Positions 1 through 11,250 of a DNA stretch of 64,000 nt are shown piece after piece (position 1 is the first letter of the stretch; each line of letters opens with the position of its first letter). The notes beneath the pieces are model-generated. The model did not search any database, was not told the DNA's origin, and worked only from the letters and a program-made list of their open reading frames with translations. Both the position numbers and the translations under genes were made by a program. The stretch comes from Glossina fuscipes (lineage: Eukaryota; Arthropoda; Insecta; Diptera; Glossinidae): contig NW_024003747.1 in NCBI RefSeq assembly GCF_014805625.2, forward strand, positions 186,001 through 250,000, in the 5' to 3' direction.

Positions 1-943
1 TTTGGTGTGAAACCTCCCTGGATTTTGAAAGACTGCTCTTTTGACATCTCACTGTCTATGCACAAGAAAGAAGATACTCCAAATTACGTCTTCAGGAATT
101 TAATAGCTGAAAAAACCCAAGTATTGGACAGTACTGTTTGGAATCTTTTATACACAGACGGCTCAAAATCTCCTGGTCTGCCTCCTGCTTGTGCGGTGGT
201 AGATGCTACAGGACGGGTTCTTCTCAACCACATATTTCACGAAAGTACTTCAACTTTCACAACGGAAGCCAGAGCTATCCTTCACGCTGCCAACCTTGCC
301 CATAAAAACAAACTCAAAACCGTTATTGTTACCGACAGTTTGTCTGTATTACAAGCTGTTCGGAATCCTTCGACTTCGAGATGGAGCACCATCAACAAAT
401 TAAGGAATATAATTACTACACCCGACGGAAAAATTAAAATGTTATGGGTACCAAGTCACATCGGTTTACTGGGAAATGAGCAGGCGGATTTAGCGGCAAA
501 GTATGCTGCTTCTGCTCCTCTAATTATGGATGATGTCATGGAAAAGTTGGATTTTCAAAGTTACATTGGAAGAAAAGTTAAAGAGAAAATTACAGAAGGA
601 AATTTACAACACCATCATCAACACTATTCTTTTATTAACCCTCAATTAACTCCACCTTTATATCCAACAAACGTTGAGAAAACCAAGATCCACATTTTCG
701 AGAATTCGCCTTGGTCATACAATTGCAACTCACCAATGGGTCCTGAAGAAGTCTTCTCCCCCAATCTGCTGTTGTGGACAAACTCTTACTATAAAGCACA
801 TTCTCTGCGACTGCCTCAACTTTTCCTCGGCTAGAAGTATTGCATTTGGAACGATTAACCCTTTGAACATTCTACAATCAACTTCAGAACAGAATATCAA
901 TTCAATATTTTACTTCTTTAATACTACTACGTTCACTATCTAA
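1..943 (+). pseudogene. ORF2 C-terminus: RNase H domain, frameshifted
   Basis: The frame opens at the window edge and encodes a type I RNase H with the acidic residues in YTDGSKS, TEARAIL and VTDSLSVL, and the later WVPSHIG and EQAD motifs. The enzyme normally removes RNA from the RNA/DNA hybrid during reverse transcription. Around base 690 this copy lacks two bases present in the 37.6-38.6 kb copy. The reading frame therefore shifts, and the original C-terminus, with its Cys/His cluster (CCCGQTL...HILCDC), continues in another frame from about 674 to 943. This copy cannot make the normal C-terminus. The open frame at the left edge should not be read as a host gene. Confidence 0.85.
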
Positions 944-1038
944 TATCCATTTATTTAAATTAGAGCCGATAGCCTGTGTTGCTAGTGCTCAATGTCCTTT
1001 TTTTAGTCTAAGAATTCATTTCATTAGTCTAAAATTAA

Positions 1039-1066
<28 letters not shown>
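1..1066 (+). mobile_element. I-clade LINE, 3' end (copy 1)
   Basis: This is the 3' part of a non-LTR retrotransposon and probably continues left of the window. It matches the copy ending at 38678 with only scattered differences by eye. It holds the RNase H region of ORF2, a 3' UTR containing GCCGATAGCC (965-974) and a terminal run of TAA/AAT triplets. Triplet tails with an RNase H domain after the RT are known for the I clade, and the second copy shows I-type RT and gag motifs. Loss of the 5' part cannot be judged because the element reaches base 1. Confidence 0.85.

Positions 1067-1067
<1 letters not shown>
1039..1067 (+). repeat. (TAA)n LINE 3' tail
   Basis: A run of about nine TAA/AAT triplets ends the I-clade LINE. 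Triplet tails of this kind are how I elements terminate, so this is an element end and not an independent microsatellite. Confidence 0.8.
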
Positions 1068-1069
<2 letters not shown>

Positions 1070-1239
1070 TTTGTGAAATAAAATCTAAAAAAAGTGAAGC
1101 TTTCTTTCTCAAGGAAGTCATTCAATACTAATTATTTCATTGAATCACACAAGTTAGAAAAAGTAGATTCGTTCATCGATTTAGATTCTAATCGATTAAA
1201 GATTACGGTTCAATTCGCACATTGAACTCTCTTTAAGTC

Positions 1240-1995
1240 AAGCTAGGTCCGCGCTAGGTTTCAAATTTATCTTTCGAGCTGGGACCCGCTTGTCTCTTTA
1301 TCTCGTGATGAAAATAAGTTGCTGCTGTCATTCTTACCGTCACTTGAGAGGCGTAGATTTACTTCCCTTCTTAATCAAGTTAATTGATTAATTAAGAGTA
1401 CAACTGATTCGCCCACGTTACAGGGGAGATAAGCTTTAATATTCCAAATCACTTCTCTAGGCACTTCATGTTCATTAGGCTGAATTAATGTAAATATAAT
1501 TATGAGCTGTTTAACTCTTTTAGAATTGCTGCAAAAATCTAAAAGATGTCTATCACTTTATCTCAATATCGGATTCTATAAAGTCTATCAGAACAATTTT
1601 TATTAATACGCGCGAATTGCCTACGTCATATTTAAACTAGCTTTTAACCTTAATACGTCATTATGATTCGAAAATTAATTGGTGTTGTTTATTGCATCGA
1701 TTGCCAAGCTTTTGCATATTTGCAAAGATTTAGTGTCTTACTTTCAATTTGGTTCTGTGAGTGGCCTCTGTGCTATTGTTGTGTAGATGCTGCTTTTCGT
1801 TTTTTCCTTATTATTGATTTGTAAATGAATTAATATTTAATAATTCTTATTATTTTCTTTTCCTGATTTCTCCTTATATATTTTATTATAGTTTTTAGTA
1901 TTAATTAGAATAAGATTTATTTCGAAGAATCAATTTAGTTCGACTGTTCATTTGTTTTAGTTGAGTTTGAGGTATAAATAATTAAAACAAAAATT
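1240..1995 (+). mobile_element. CR1-like LINE 3' end, degenerate
   Basis: Translation of 1280-1580 gives a decayed C-terminus (SLERRRFTSLLNQVN, then GEISFNIPNHFSRHF and CKYNYELFN, with stops). It lines up with the C-terminus of the minus-strand copy at 14693-15202 (SLEKRRFVLGVPF, GEIRFNVPNRFSTHF, CKYNYELFN). The following 400 bases also match that copy's 3' UTR, for example the tracts near 1650-1760 and the GACTGTTCATTTGTTTTAG region near 1945. The piece therefore includes the true element 3' end near 1995. The 5' part of the element is absent. Confidence 0.75.
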
Positions 1996-2736
1996 CGGGA
2001 ATCGTCAATAATTTTGTCTTACGTTTAGTCAGATAATAAAATTTCGGAAATTATGAGGAAAGAATTTCTTATCATGGTGGTGTTGTCTTTTCAGCAATAG
2101 TGTGGAAACACAGAAAGAGTGTTACTTTGTTGTCCATTTATATTGGCTTATAGTCCGTAGAAAATATCGATCGATATGATAAGCAAACAAAGCAAGCGAT
2201 CGATATCGCTTTCCAAAAATAGTGCAACAGTCTAACATGCTTATAGGAGTGGTGTAATAAAAGAAGTCGGCCTAGTAATGACCCATTACAGCAAAGTTTA
2301 CAAGCGGAAAAACCTAGAAGGTCATTTCGTCCTTTGCCGTCTAAGGATGTACAAAACGGTGTTGGTTATTGGCCTATATTGTCAAACAGGTTGACATGTA
2401 AAATTCCACTATGTAAGGGTACAACCCAGTGGTCATGTAGTAAACGCTTTATGGTTAAACGCTAAAAATAGTTGTGTCATGGATTTTTATGTTTTCCAAT
2501 GTAATGGAAAGTATTATTTATATTTGAAATATTCTATTATTGTACGCAGTAAATGTGTAGAACTGAATGATTTTGCATGATAATTTAAAAATACATCAAC
2601 ATGTTTTTTTGAAAATTTAAGTTTCGTGTATTTTTATTTCTCCCGTTAGCTGGAGTATAAAACAATCACTATAAATATTTCCCTTTAAATTAAAACATTT
2701 CGAAAGTTCTATTATTGTTAAATATTGAACCAAATT
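1996..2736. other. Noncoding spacer downstream of the SMYD4 gene
   Basis: AT-rich sequence without a supported gene. Its one notable feature is the CGAT/CGATA cluster at 2164-2209. The bases just below 2737 should hold the 3' UTR and polyadenylation signal of the minus-strand methyltransferase gene, but no single signal stands out. Confidence 0.5.
2164..2209. promoter_or_regulatory. CGAT/CGATA cluster with a 14-bp palindrome
   Basis: A perfect 14-bp palindrome (ATATCGATCGATAT, 2164-2177) is followed 18 bases later by GCGATCGATATCGC, so several CGATA or TATCG pentamers lie within 46 bp. In Drosophila, CGATA clusters and TATCGATA are binding motifs of BEAF-32 and DREF at insulators and housekeeping promoters. 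Regulatory function here is inference from the motif only. There is no annotated start site next to it. Confidence 0.3.
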
Positions 2737-5108
2737 TTAATTTATTGCTGCCACGCATTTTATTAACGACAATTGCGCTATCAAAGTATCCTTGTGTGGC
2801 AGTAAAGCTATTTGAAAGAAGTCATCAATACTCTCCTTAAACAAATCAATTGCTTGAAACACTTTTTGTTCTTGCATAGCTTTTGCCGCTTTACGATACA
2901 ATTCTTCAATTTTAATTAAACGGGATACACTCTCTTTTAAAGAGACGTTTTTCCGGCATCGTGCGCATCTTACATCTTTTAGAACATCTCTCGGAAAATG
3001 TAAAATGTTACTACAGTTATTTGATGGGCACCTTAAAAATATGATGAAAGTAGTGAACTTAAAAATATAGACCACACTGTTATGTATTAAATTTCAGTTT
3101 TTAGGATGCAGCGAACTTAATTCACGAAATATAAGACTTTTTGCATCCTACATGAAAGGTCACTTTATTTAAACAATATTTAAATATACATTTAGCAACT
3201 TACCAAAATCGTACTTGTTTGTCTAATTTCTGCAATGTTGGCCAGTTCTCTTGGCAGGCCATGCAATTGCAATCGAATAAATAACGGCCTCTTAGGGATC
3301 TCTGACGATCTTTTAAATTCATCTTAGTGAAAATTGGACCGTAGTTCTCAGCTATCACTTCATTGGGATGATGAGGTTTTGTCGCTGTTAATATAAGATT
3401 CTTGCCCACAAAATACCGTGCTACTGTGGGCCAACACTCATGGTTAAAGTAAGCCCCAGTATTATACAAACCGGCACCAATGTACATAATTTTTGAGCCA
3501 TCAAAAATGTGATCTACACTTTTAACTGTCTGATAAATCTCATGAGCATTATATTGTAAAACTTGTAATAAGCCTAAGAGGCCGGTGCAAACTTTTATTT
3601 CGATGGCGGTAGGAATAAAACCCTCAGTTTTGCGTGGACCAAAATATTGAGCTCTTTGCAAACAACGCATTAGAAAGCCCGCCATTAAAGACCGTTGCAA
3701 GTAATCATCTGCCTGCCGTGAATCTTCATGAGTGCAGAGATTTTTATATAATAAGTCAGAGGTTTTAAGAGCACTCTCCACATTAGGAGCTTGTGTGAAG
3801 ATTCTGAGTGCTATATAACACAAAATTGACATACCAGAGCCTGTGTAAATAAAATAATTATTAAAATTGTTAAATTTGCAAGCATGCTGGCTTACCGATA
3901 AACAAATCCATAAATTGACATTCAAAGCGATGATAACTTTTGCAAGCCTCCACCATGCATTGAGCGGAACAAAACGCCAGACCAGAGCAATTTGAACAAG
4001 GCACCGGAGTCACTAACCTAGAAACACGTTTTTAACAGGTCTTATTGAGTACATGTTTATTGCTATTTATACTTTTCCAGACAATGACAACAAAATCCGC
4101 CGTAGAAAGAAGGCAAAAGACAAGCAGCTATCGGCTTTTCATTTAATATTACATCGCCCGTTCTTACTTCATTTTGAGCTGCAATAAACCGCCCTTTCTC
4201 TTTGCTTTCCACCAGCTTAACTAACTGAGAAGCACCTTTGAGATCAGGATTTTCACCATTTGTCAGCAGGGGACCCTTGTCAATCAATTTCAGTTTTGGT
4301 TGTTTTTTTTCTGATTTTTTTGAAGCCCACTCTTCACGACAGACCTCAATCGTGTGTTTTTTGCCGCCAGCGAATTTTTCAGCAATTTTCAACGAAATCT
4401 CAGCGCGCGGCATTTCATCTATAACTATTTATAAAAGAGACGATGAATAAACATGTTAGTTTACTAACAAAAAAAAAAAAATAACTACGCTCGTAAGCTT
4501 TGGCTAATTGTATATAATAATCCACATTTTTGTGTGTGTCCAGGCCAAAGGAGGCAGCTAATTTCAAATCACTTAATGCAACCTTCCCCTCATCCATTGC
4601 CAGCAATATGGCGGCTCTTGTCCGAAAAGCCATAGCTAAACTAAAACCGCCATCTATTTGCTTATTTACACCTAAAATTGCAAACCCAAAGTTTCAGCCA
4701 TAATTGCAATAAACAAGTATTCTAAGCTATTTTACCTTTAGCTGGGGCCCTGGTAACAGCTAAATTAGCAAATACCAAGGCTTGTGCCAAATTTTCTTGT
4801 TTATTTGTGTTAGCGCTAAGTATGTAATATTTTTCTGCATCCATTCTATTTTGGGCAGAGAACAAAGCATCTTTTTGCTTATAGACGGGTTGAACATTTT
4901 CCAAAATGCGCAGTACAGTGTCGCAAATTTCCGGGTCATTAAACATTGAAAGTATGCGTGCTTGATTCGATTTCGATTGACCAAAACAGTTTTGTAACCA
5001 TTTTTCCCCGCACGTTTGCTTCGTTTCAATATAGAATTTATTAAAAAATCCTTTTTTATCTGATTGTATCGTACGAGCACCGCAAATTTTCTCGTAATTT
5101 CTATCCAT
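2737..5108 (-). CDS. Smyd4: SMYD4-type SET/MYND protein lysine methyltransferase, six exons
   Basis: The exons on the minus strand are 5108-4736, 4671-4489, 4418-4073, 4017-3896, 3840-3204 and 3031-2737. All introns are short GT-AG introns, phases agree, and the total is 1956 nt (651 codons plus stop). The acceptor of exon 3 could also be at 4424, adding two codons. The order is a helical TPR-like N-terminus (residues about 60-190), the start of the split SET domain (GRFIAAQNEVRTGDVILNEKP), a MYND zinc finger assembled across exons 3-4 (CCHC, then CSNC, FCSAQC, HRFEC, about 294-336), the SET core with the AdoMet-pocket motif NHEC near residue 475, and a Cys-rich post-SET region (FDCNCMAC). 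The family transfers methyl groups from AdoMet to lysine and acts in cytosol and nucleus. The usual Ser of NHSC is Glu here. The length is a little below the vertebrate SMYD4 proteins. The N-terminal ATG at 5108 is the first in frame. Flies have several SMYD4 paralogues, so the exact orthologue is unresolved. Confidence 0.88.
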
Positions 5109-6440
5109 TGTACTTATCTATTTTAATGAAGTTTGCATCGTAAAATATAAATTTTAAAACTTCTTCAATGATTTGAATGGTGATGGTATTATTCTTTACA
5201 AAAATTTTTCTCTGAACAGAGATCGTTTTTGTTGTACATATGAGAATTTCTAAAAATACAATTTCCTACTGAATTTTGACAGCATTAGAGTATAAGTATA
5301 TTTTTTTGAATAAATTCGCCCACTCGCAGTATAATGGAAAAGATTGACCCTTCGACATTTCGAAGACTAGTCTTCGCACTACACTACTAACCTTTCAGTC
5401 TATTTTCTTTTCAAAAACAGCACCGATAATCTTAGTTCGGAGTGTTCACCCCATTTTAGTATGACAATTTATTTATTTGTTCTAAATTAGAATAAATATT
5501 TTGAACTTTACGATAGGACAACACGGGAATTCTAAAAACGCAATTGCTTACCTTCCTATACAATGGAAAATAGTGTCGGCCGGTGGAGATATTCATTTAG
5601 AATTCTACACAAAAATCTTTTTGCTTTAGCAAGTGCGTAAATGAAAAATACGTATTTAAGCGAAGTTGTTCCGTTATGACTTTTAACAATAAATTTTTGA
5701 GCAATTGTGTTAAATTCGCTTTGTTCAAGCGAAGAGAGGATCGTAGTAATGGTAAGTATAGCATTTGTGTTGCAGAAATCTCACTCATTGAAAGCTAAAA
5801 AAATATCCCAAATATTTTGATAATATTTATAATTTTTACTATAAATAGCACTCATTAAAAATTGTACCAATTTGATTTAATTGTTGAAAATGCTCTTTTG
5901 AATTGTTTATAATGCCTTTTAGGGAAGTGTAGGGAATAAACAATTTCAATTATGAAATTAGGAAGGTTCCCAGAGAAATATTTCCGTATATAGATTCTGT
6001 CACGGTCAACCAATCAATACCCAATTAACAAAAAATTTGTGCAATTCGTTATTGTATCCTTCGAAACGCCAATAGACTCACTGCCCGGCAAATATATTCA
6101 AGTCGCTATATGAGATACTTTGTGAATTCTCTGACTATAAAAAGGAATACAAGAAAAATAATCTCTCGCCAAAGTTTTCATTCGAAAAATTTTGTTTACT
6201 GCAATAGCAATTTGAAGACGTAATATAAATACTTCTTTCGCAGTTAATGAGGTTTTGTCATGATTTACATCACCTGCTGATCGATGTCCTTAGTCCACTC
6301 ATTTCCAATGCTACGTCCTTATTTTTAATCTTTTGAAGAAGCGAATGCCTTTTCTTCTTACAAGTCGTATGCCGACGGGAACCTATTTAATTTAAAAGGA
6401 ATGTATATGACCAAATATTTTGTTCCATTATGTTATGTTG
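5109..6440. other. Upstream region of the SMYD4 gene, noncoding
   Basis: Must contain the SMYD4 promoter and 5' UTR. No clear TATA or Inr arrangement could be assigned by eye. Two stretches, 5270-5300 and 5545-5590, share the words TTCCTAC/TTACCTTCCTA and AATGGAAAA, which suggests weak internal duplication. No protein-coding segment is supported. Confidence 0.4.
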
Positions 6441-6445
6441 TAACA

Positions 6446-6640
6446 CCTATGGAGAATCGTCGAATCACTATTAAATAGGTTGCTGAGGATGTCGGCATAT
6501 CCTATAGTTTAAGCCATGCAATGTGGCATGATAATGCATCAGTTCAAACATCGTTGCTTGGTTGTAATCATGCTTCAAAGGTCCAGAAAGGGCCGAGTTT
6601 TGTCAGGATTAAGTAGATAAAGATCGCTGACGAGTTCAAG
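6446..6640 (+). pseudogene. Possible mariner-family DNA-binding domain remnant
   Basis: Translation from 6446 reads MENRRITIK, a stop, then VAEDVGISYSLSHAMWHD. This resembles the second helix-turn-helix of mariner transposases (ENRR-I-ev-AeDVGIS-gS-hAI). Stops and loss of similarity after about 45 residues show a dead relic. No terminal inverted repeats were found nearby. The similarity is short, so chance resemblance is possible. Confidence 0.35.
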
Positions 6641-7299
6641 GTCCCACCAAAAAACGTCTACCAAAAATGTTAGTTATACCTTGGGCAACCAGAAAAGACT
6701 TTGATACAAGATGCATAATGAGGAGGGAAGCACAACGATTTGTTTAACCATTAGAGGCAAATATAGATTTAGACTGCGCAGTTTGCGAACGCAAATTTTA
6801 GTGGACACATTGTAAAATTTTTATATTAAAATATTAAAAATTATATCTTTTTGTCAAATAAGGGTTTATATTCAATGATAATCTTTGTGCGCGATAGTCT
6901 TCAAAAAATAGATCTATTTTATGCAAATTCTGTAGAGTTAAATTTTACATTAAGTTAGTCTTACACTTCTCATCATGGAATATGAAAAATTTGACATATC
7001 GCCTTACGAAGATTCATTTTTTTGTCAAATTATTGCTATGATCTACATATCGATTTTCACCAAGAAATGAGAATTTATCGCGAACTTCTAAGAATTGCAG
7101 TATTTTTCATACAAAAACTACGACAACCTTGCGTAAAGCGGCGGGTGGTTTCTGTCGATATGCTTTTGTTATTGTTCTTCATGACAGAATGTAATAAAAT
7201 AAGAATAAAAAAATAATAATTTCTTCATAAGAAAAAAATAAACAATGTAATAGTGAAATTCCGTTTATATATCTTTCTTTTTATAGTTCCTTATTTATA
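6641..7299. other. No recognisable feature
   Basis: AT-rich noncoding sequence. A 64-codon open frame at 7022-7216 has no motif or coding signature and is treated as chance. Confidence 0.4.
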
Positions 7300-8040
7300 A
7301 TAGTTAAAATAAGAGAGAGGAAGTATAAAAAACGAAAAGTCCAAAGTTCGTTTGTATAAGAGTTCATACTCACTAATCCATTAACATATACAGACATATT
7401 CAGAAAAAAAGGTGAGAGCAAAAGGCGTCGGATAGCAAAGTGGCAGTGGATCACTGCGCGGCAGAAAGAAAAATTCGCGTGTGAAATTAGTGAAAGCAGA
7501 GATCTTTAATACAGAAGTAAAAAAAATTGATTAAAAAAAACAAGTAAAAATCTTTTGATTAACAAATTTTAGAAAAGAACTTGTAGAAAAAAACGAAACA
7601 GAAGATTAGTCTTGTAATATGCCAAATAACAGTTAAATTTTCTTTAAGCGTCAATCAGTCGATAGTTTTGATTATAAAAAGAATGTCATGATACACGAGT
7701 TTGCTTAAGTACAGTAATAGCAAAAGACAACTTGACATCACTTTCATAAATTTTCAACTTTAAAAGTTATTCATATTTATATTGAACAAATGAACAAGTT
7801 AAAATTTACAGAAGAACGCATAATAAATAAGTTAAGATGTGCACAGTAAAATTTTAAAAAAGACACAATAAAAGAGTTAAAATCTATAAAGTACAGATTA
7901 ACAAAAAAAGAAAATAAATAAGTTAAAATTATAAAGGAAAGTTTAAAATACCACAATAAATAGGAAAAACTTTACAAAGGAAAATTATAAAACAATAAAT
8001 AAGTTAAAATTATAAAATAAAAATAATATTTATATATATG
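7300..8040. repeat. A-rich degenerate repeat region
   Basis: The word AATAAGTTAAAATTATAAA and variants recur at about 7795, 7830, 7875, 7915 and 7995, giving a loose tandem array of A-rich units of irregular spacing. A slightly more GC-rich block precedes it (7410-7500). It has the look of a retroelement leader region, but no primer-binding site or LTR could be fixed. Confidence 0.35.
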
Positions 8041-8423
8041 TAATTTCTGTTGGTAAGGATAAAATAGCAAATGTGCCAAACGGAACAGGCTAAGTAAAAG
8101 TAACGAAATCCTGGGATACCTAAGTATAAAAACGAAAAGAGATGGACATCACTTCAATTACTCAAGTGAAAGGAAAGTTAAAATTTATCACTAGATGACA
8201 ACGATGCCATGAAGGTCATATTAAAGTTAAATGCGAGATAACTTTATTATTTTTATATATTCTACTGTTTGTATAATGAAGCAAAAAAAAGAAAGAAGTT
8301 TGGTTTCGGTTAGGAGAAGTGATTAGTGATCGTTATGTACATACGAACGGAGGACAGATTAGGAGGAGAAGATGGAAGAAAAACTCCTCTAATGTATTTA
8401 AATTTTATTAGTGTATTTAGGCT

Positions 8424-8860
8424 TAAGTTGGTCGACCGTTACAATAAAATATAGCGCCCAATGGAGAGAAGAAAAAGAAAAACTTTTTTTCAATATCAAA
8501 CATATTTCAATAATTTGATTTATTTTTCTTTATACATATTTGACAATGATATAAGTTGGTTGCCCATTACAATAAATGTGATTAAATAATACAAAATAAA
8601 AAAGCGATAAAAACGAATACGTAGAGAAAGAAAAAATTAAAAGAATTCTCAACATAGTTTAATTTATTTTGAAATTTTAATTTTGCTCTAGAAAATAGGA
8701 TTTTCAATATATGAGTCAGTAACTCTATAATAAGATGGTTAAACAAAATGGAGTATTTGCTTTAAATTCTACTATTATCATTCCCCTCCCAATAATCTAA
8801 GTAGGTCATATTCGACAATGTTGATCGCTTAAAATAAAATAGTGCACAATAAAAGGCAAA
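8424..8860 (+). repeat. Degenerate long tandem repeat
   Basis: The sequence AAGTTGGTNGNCCNTTACAATAAA occurs at about 8428 and 8553, each followed by a purine-rich tract (GAGAAGAAAAAGAAAA or GAGAAAGAAAAA) and then by ATTT-rich sequence. A weaker third copy starts near 8800 (AAGTAGGTCATATTCGACAAT). The period is about 125 bp for the first two. The origin is unknown; it may be the 5' repeat region of the LOA-type element that begins shortly after. Confidence 0.4.
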
Positions 8861-8934
8861 AAGGCACAGTATTGTAATGGAATAGAAATCTCAAAAAAAC
8901 TAAAGAGTTATCTCTGTCCGCGTTTAGCATCACT

Positions 8935-10442
8935 AGCCGAAGCGATGGGAAGGAGTTGCTCTTAAAACCGTGACTGAAGGGGAGCTGCCTCCATCTCATA
9001 TAGCAGTTGGTTATTTCGCCGAAGATGAGAACGTTGCGCCAGGAGACTTTTTAAAAATTCCGAAGGACCAGAATAAGGGCTCGGTTTTGGAAGCTATTCC
9101 AGGGGGATGGTAAAAGGAATAAGTCTGGCAGTGACCGAATCTTCGGTAGCAGTGATGAAAAAAAACGCACATGTTACCAGCTCCAGTTTTGGTTCAGTTT
9201 CGCTGAGACCTAGCGTTAAGGTAACGGGACCATATGAATACGGCAAGGCCGCGATCAACAACGGAAAAGGCGTAGCAGGCTCTACCCGGACAGCGGTAAC
9301 GGCCTCGTCAACTAAAAGTGCCACGAGGGAACACAAGGCTGAGAAAAAGTGTGGTGCGGCACCTCCAACAAAGGTTTCGGCTGGCAACTTGACGGTGGTC
9401 CCTCTATGGCCTCGAAACCTCATGGACCACTGGCACCGAATTACAGGGCGACAAAGTGCGAATTGACCACAGGCGCACGAAGCTTAAGGAATGCGCCTCG
9501 AAGGTTACTTATCAGCACACCAAGCAGAAAAAATAGGCATATTAGGTCCCTCCAAGTGAACTTGCAGCATGCTGATTTCGCCTCTTTGGTTCTTAGCAGG
9601 AGACTTGAACGTAATCGTCTTCCAGGAGCTCTGGATACATGCGGGCGCTATCCAAGACCTGCATAATAAGAAAGGTAAGTTGGGCTATAATTCTAGTGGT
9701 GCTTTGGGCTGCGTTGCCAGTCTCCAGTAGGGAGCGTACAGTGTTAATAGCCTCCGCTTACCTACCGGGCTACACAGGAATACAAACAACCGACGTACGA
9801 AGTCTTCGACTTTGACGTTAAAGCGCACGCCACGGTGTAGGGCTACTCAAATGAAAATCTAAAAAGCGTGTGCCTTCATGAATGTTTCCGAGAATTTAAA
9901 TTGATTAAATTAAATTGAGCTAAGCAACCCACGCTTAGGAATGTAATTAACGGAGAAGTGTTAGATCTTGCTTTCGCCAGTCCTTGCCTAAGTTCCTCTA
10001 TCTTAGTGTGTTATGTGTCTAGCGCCGTCTCATCGTCGGAGAACCAACATATAGGGTTCGATATCGCGGCTGTTGCTGTATCATGCCAAACCTACAAAGA
10101 TCCCAAATGTACAAAATGGAAAATGTTCTGTTTTCTACTTTCCGAAAATAAAACACGTCTCCCCATATCTAAAGCAGCGACGGGGATATTGAACTAAAAG
10201 TGCAAACGCTTTGTTCAAACATGCAGGAAGCGTACCGAGCAATTTGCCTTCAAAAGACCAAAAAGTCGAAAGGAGACATGCTTTGGTGGAGTCAGAGGTT
10301 TCGAAAGCTCAGATCTCAAACCCGAAAACTTTTTAACAGTGCTAAAAATGTCATTGATTGGGCAAAGTATAAGGAAGTCCTCTCCACATATAACGCTGGG
10401 CAGAAGCGGTCAAAGCGGGCCAATTGCAGGCAGCACTGCTAA
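8935..10442 (+). mobile_element. LOA-clade LINE, 5' half, degenerate
   Basis: Several broken frames line up in order. A low-complexity gag-like part (9107-9470) is followed by the start of an AP-like endonuclease (HIRSLQVNLQHADFASLVL, about 9537-9595, matching the LQxNLxHxxxA start typical of the LOA clade). Next comes WIHAGAIQDLHNKKGKLGYNS (about 9633), then the endonuclease tail (GEVLDLAFASPCLSSSI...SSSENQHIGFDI, 9950-10070), then the linker ahead of RT (WWSQRFRKLRSQTRKLFNSAK...YKEVLSTYNAGQK...CRQHC, 10280-10440). The sequence ends before the RT core. Stops and frameshifts are frequent. Base composition is clearly more GC-rich than its neighbours, as expected of a transposon insertion. Confidence 0.7.
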
Positions 10443-10609
10443 GAAGTAAGTAGTCTTTCAGAGGCAACGCGGCTCCAGAAATCCGCAGTCAAAGACCACA
10501 ATAATGGGGTATGCACTCTAAATTTATTATATTATATATTTTATAATTTCGTTAACTCAAAACGTAAACTTAGGAGTTATTAGTTCATTTTATGTTATGC
10601 GACTCCATT
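10443..10609. other. Junction between LOA-like and CR1-like relics
   Basis: Short AT-rich spacer with no identifiable content. Confidence 0.3.
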
Positions 10610-11250
10610 GATCCGCTGGTTTAAGTCTTATCTTACTGGTCGAAGTCAAAAAGTATGGTTTAACTCAATGTTTTCTCGGATATTTTTGCAACGTCCGGCA
10701 TTCCTCAAGGGTGTCGCTTAGGTCCACTCTTGTTTCTTTTATTTATTAATGACTTTCCAACCTGCGTCTGTAATGCTAGAATTCTGATGTACGCTGAAAA
10801 TATTTCAGATCTGGCTAGTTAGGCCACCGTTAGAGTATGCCTCAGTTATTTGGGCACCCAGCTATAGGTCCCACATTAATGTAATTTAACTGGTTTAAAA
10901 AAACTTTCTCTCTCTTTCTCTTCCTTGGTTTAGAATAGGAATCTAATCGTATCCTACTTGCTTATGAACATAAGTTAAAACTAATCGACCTTCTCACACT
11001 AACAAAACAAGTGAGTGCCTGGGTGTTTTATTTATGGCTAAGTTAATACGGAGCGATATATGCTGCTCGGAGTTGCTTAGTAAAACTTTTATAATGGTCC
11101 TAGCAGTTATACTTGGCACTATTTGGAAATTAAGTTGTCGCAATGCCGTACTAATTATAATCATAATAACTTGCGTATCTCGAAAACCAGACACCAAGAT
11201 CTGTTTACCACAATTTCTTTGTTCGACTTTTGCCAGGATATCTGTGTAAC
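10610..11250 (+). mobile_element. CR1-like LINE, internally deleted RT plus C-terminus
   Basis: The segment begins in the RT core: WFKSYLTGRSQKVWFNS, then SGIPQGCRLGPLLFLLFINDF and RILMYAE, where the second Asp of the YADD motif is already Glu. It then jumps at about 10812 to the downstream LVRPPLEYASVIWAPSYRSHI region, and ends with the family C-terminus (CLGVLFMAKLI...CCSELLSK...WKLSCRNAV). The last part parallels the C-terminus at 14693-15202 minus. The sequence between the YADD box and LVRP is missing, so the copy is dead. Confidence 0.7.

Noticed and set aside
203..403. 66-codon frame repeated at 37820-38020
   Set aside because: Out-of-frame reading of the conserved RNase H coding sequence in both LINE copies; conservation is that of the real frame.
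4113..4137. Sequence resembling the LINE tail motif (CTATCGGC) inside SMYD4 exon 3
   Set aside because: Eight-base coincidence within conserved coding sequence; no TAA tail or other tail blocks.
8440..8460. tRNA-Lys-type primer-binding site (AGCGCCCAATGG)
   Set aside because: Partial match only, no LTR next to it, and the sequence belongs to a tandem repeat.
9094..9423. 109-codon minus-strand frame
   Set aside because: Antisense shadow of the LOA-type coding relic on the plus strand.
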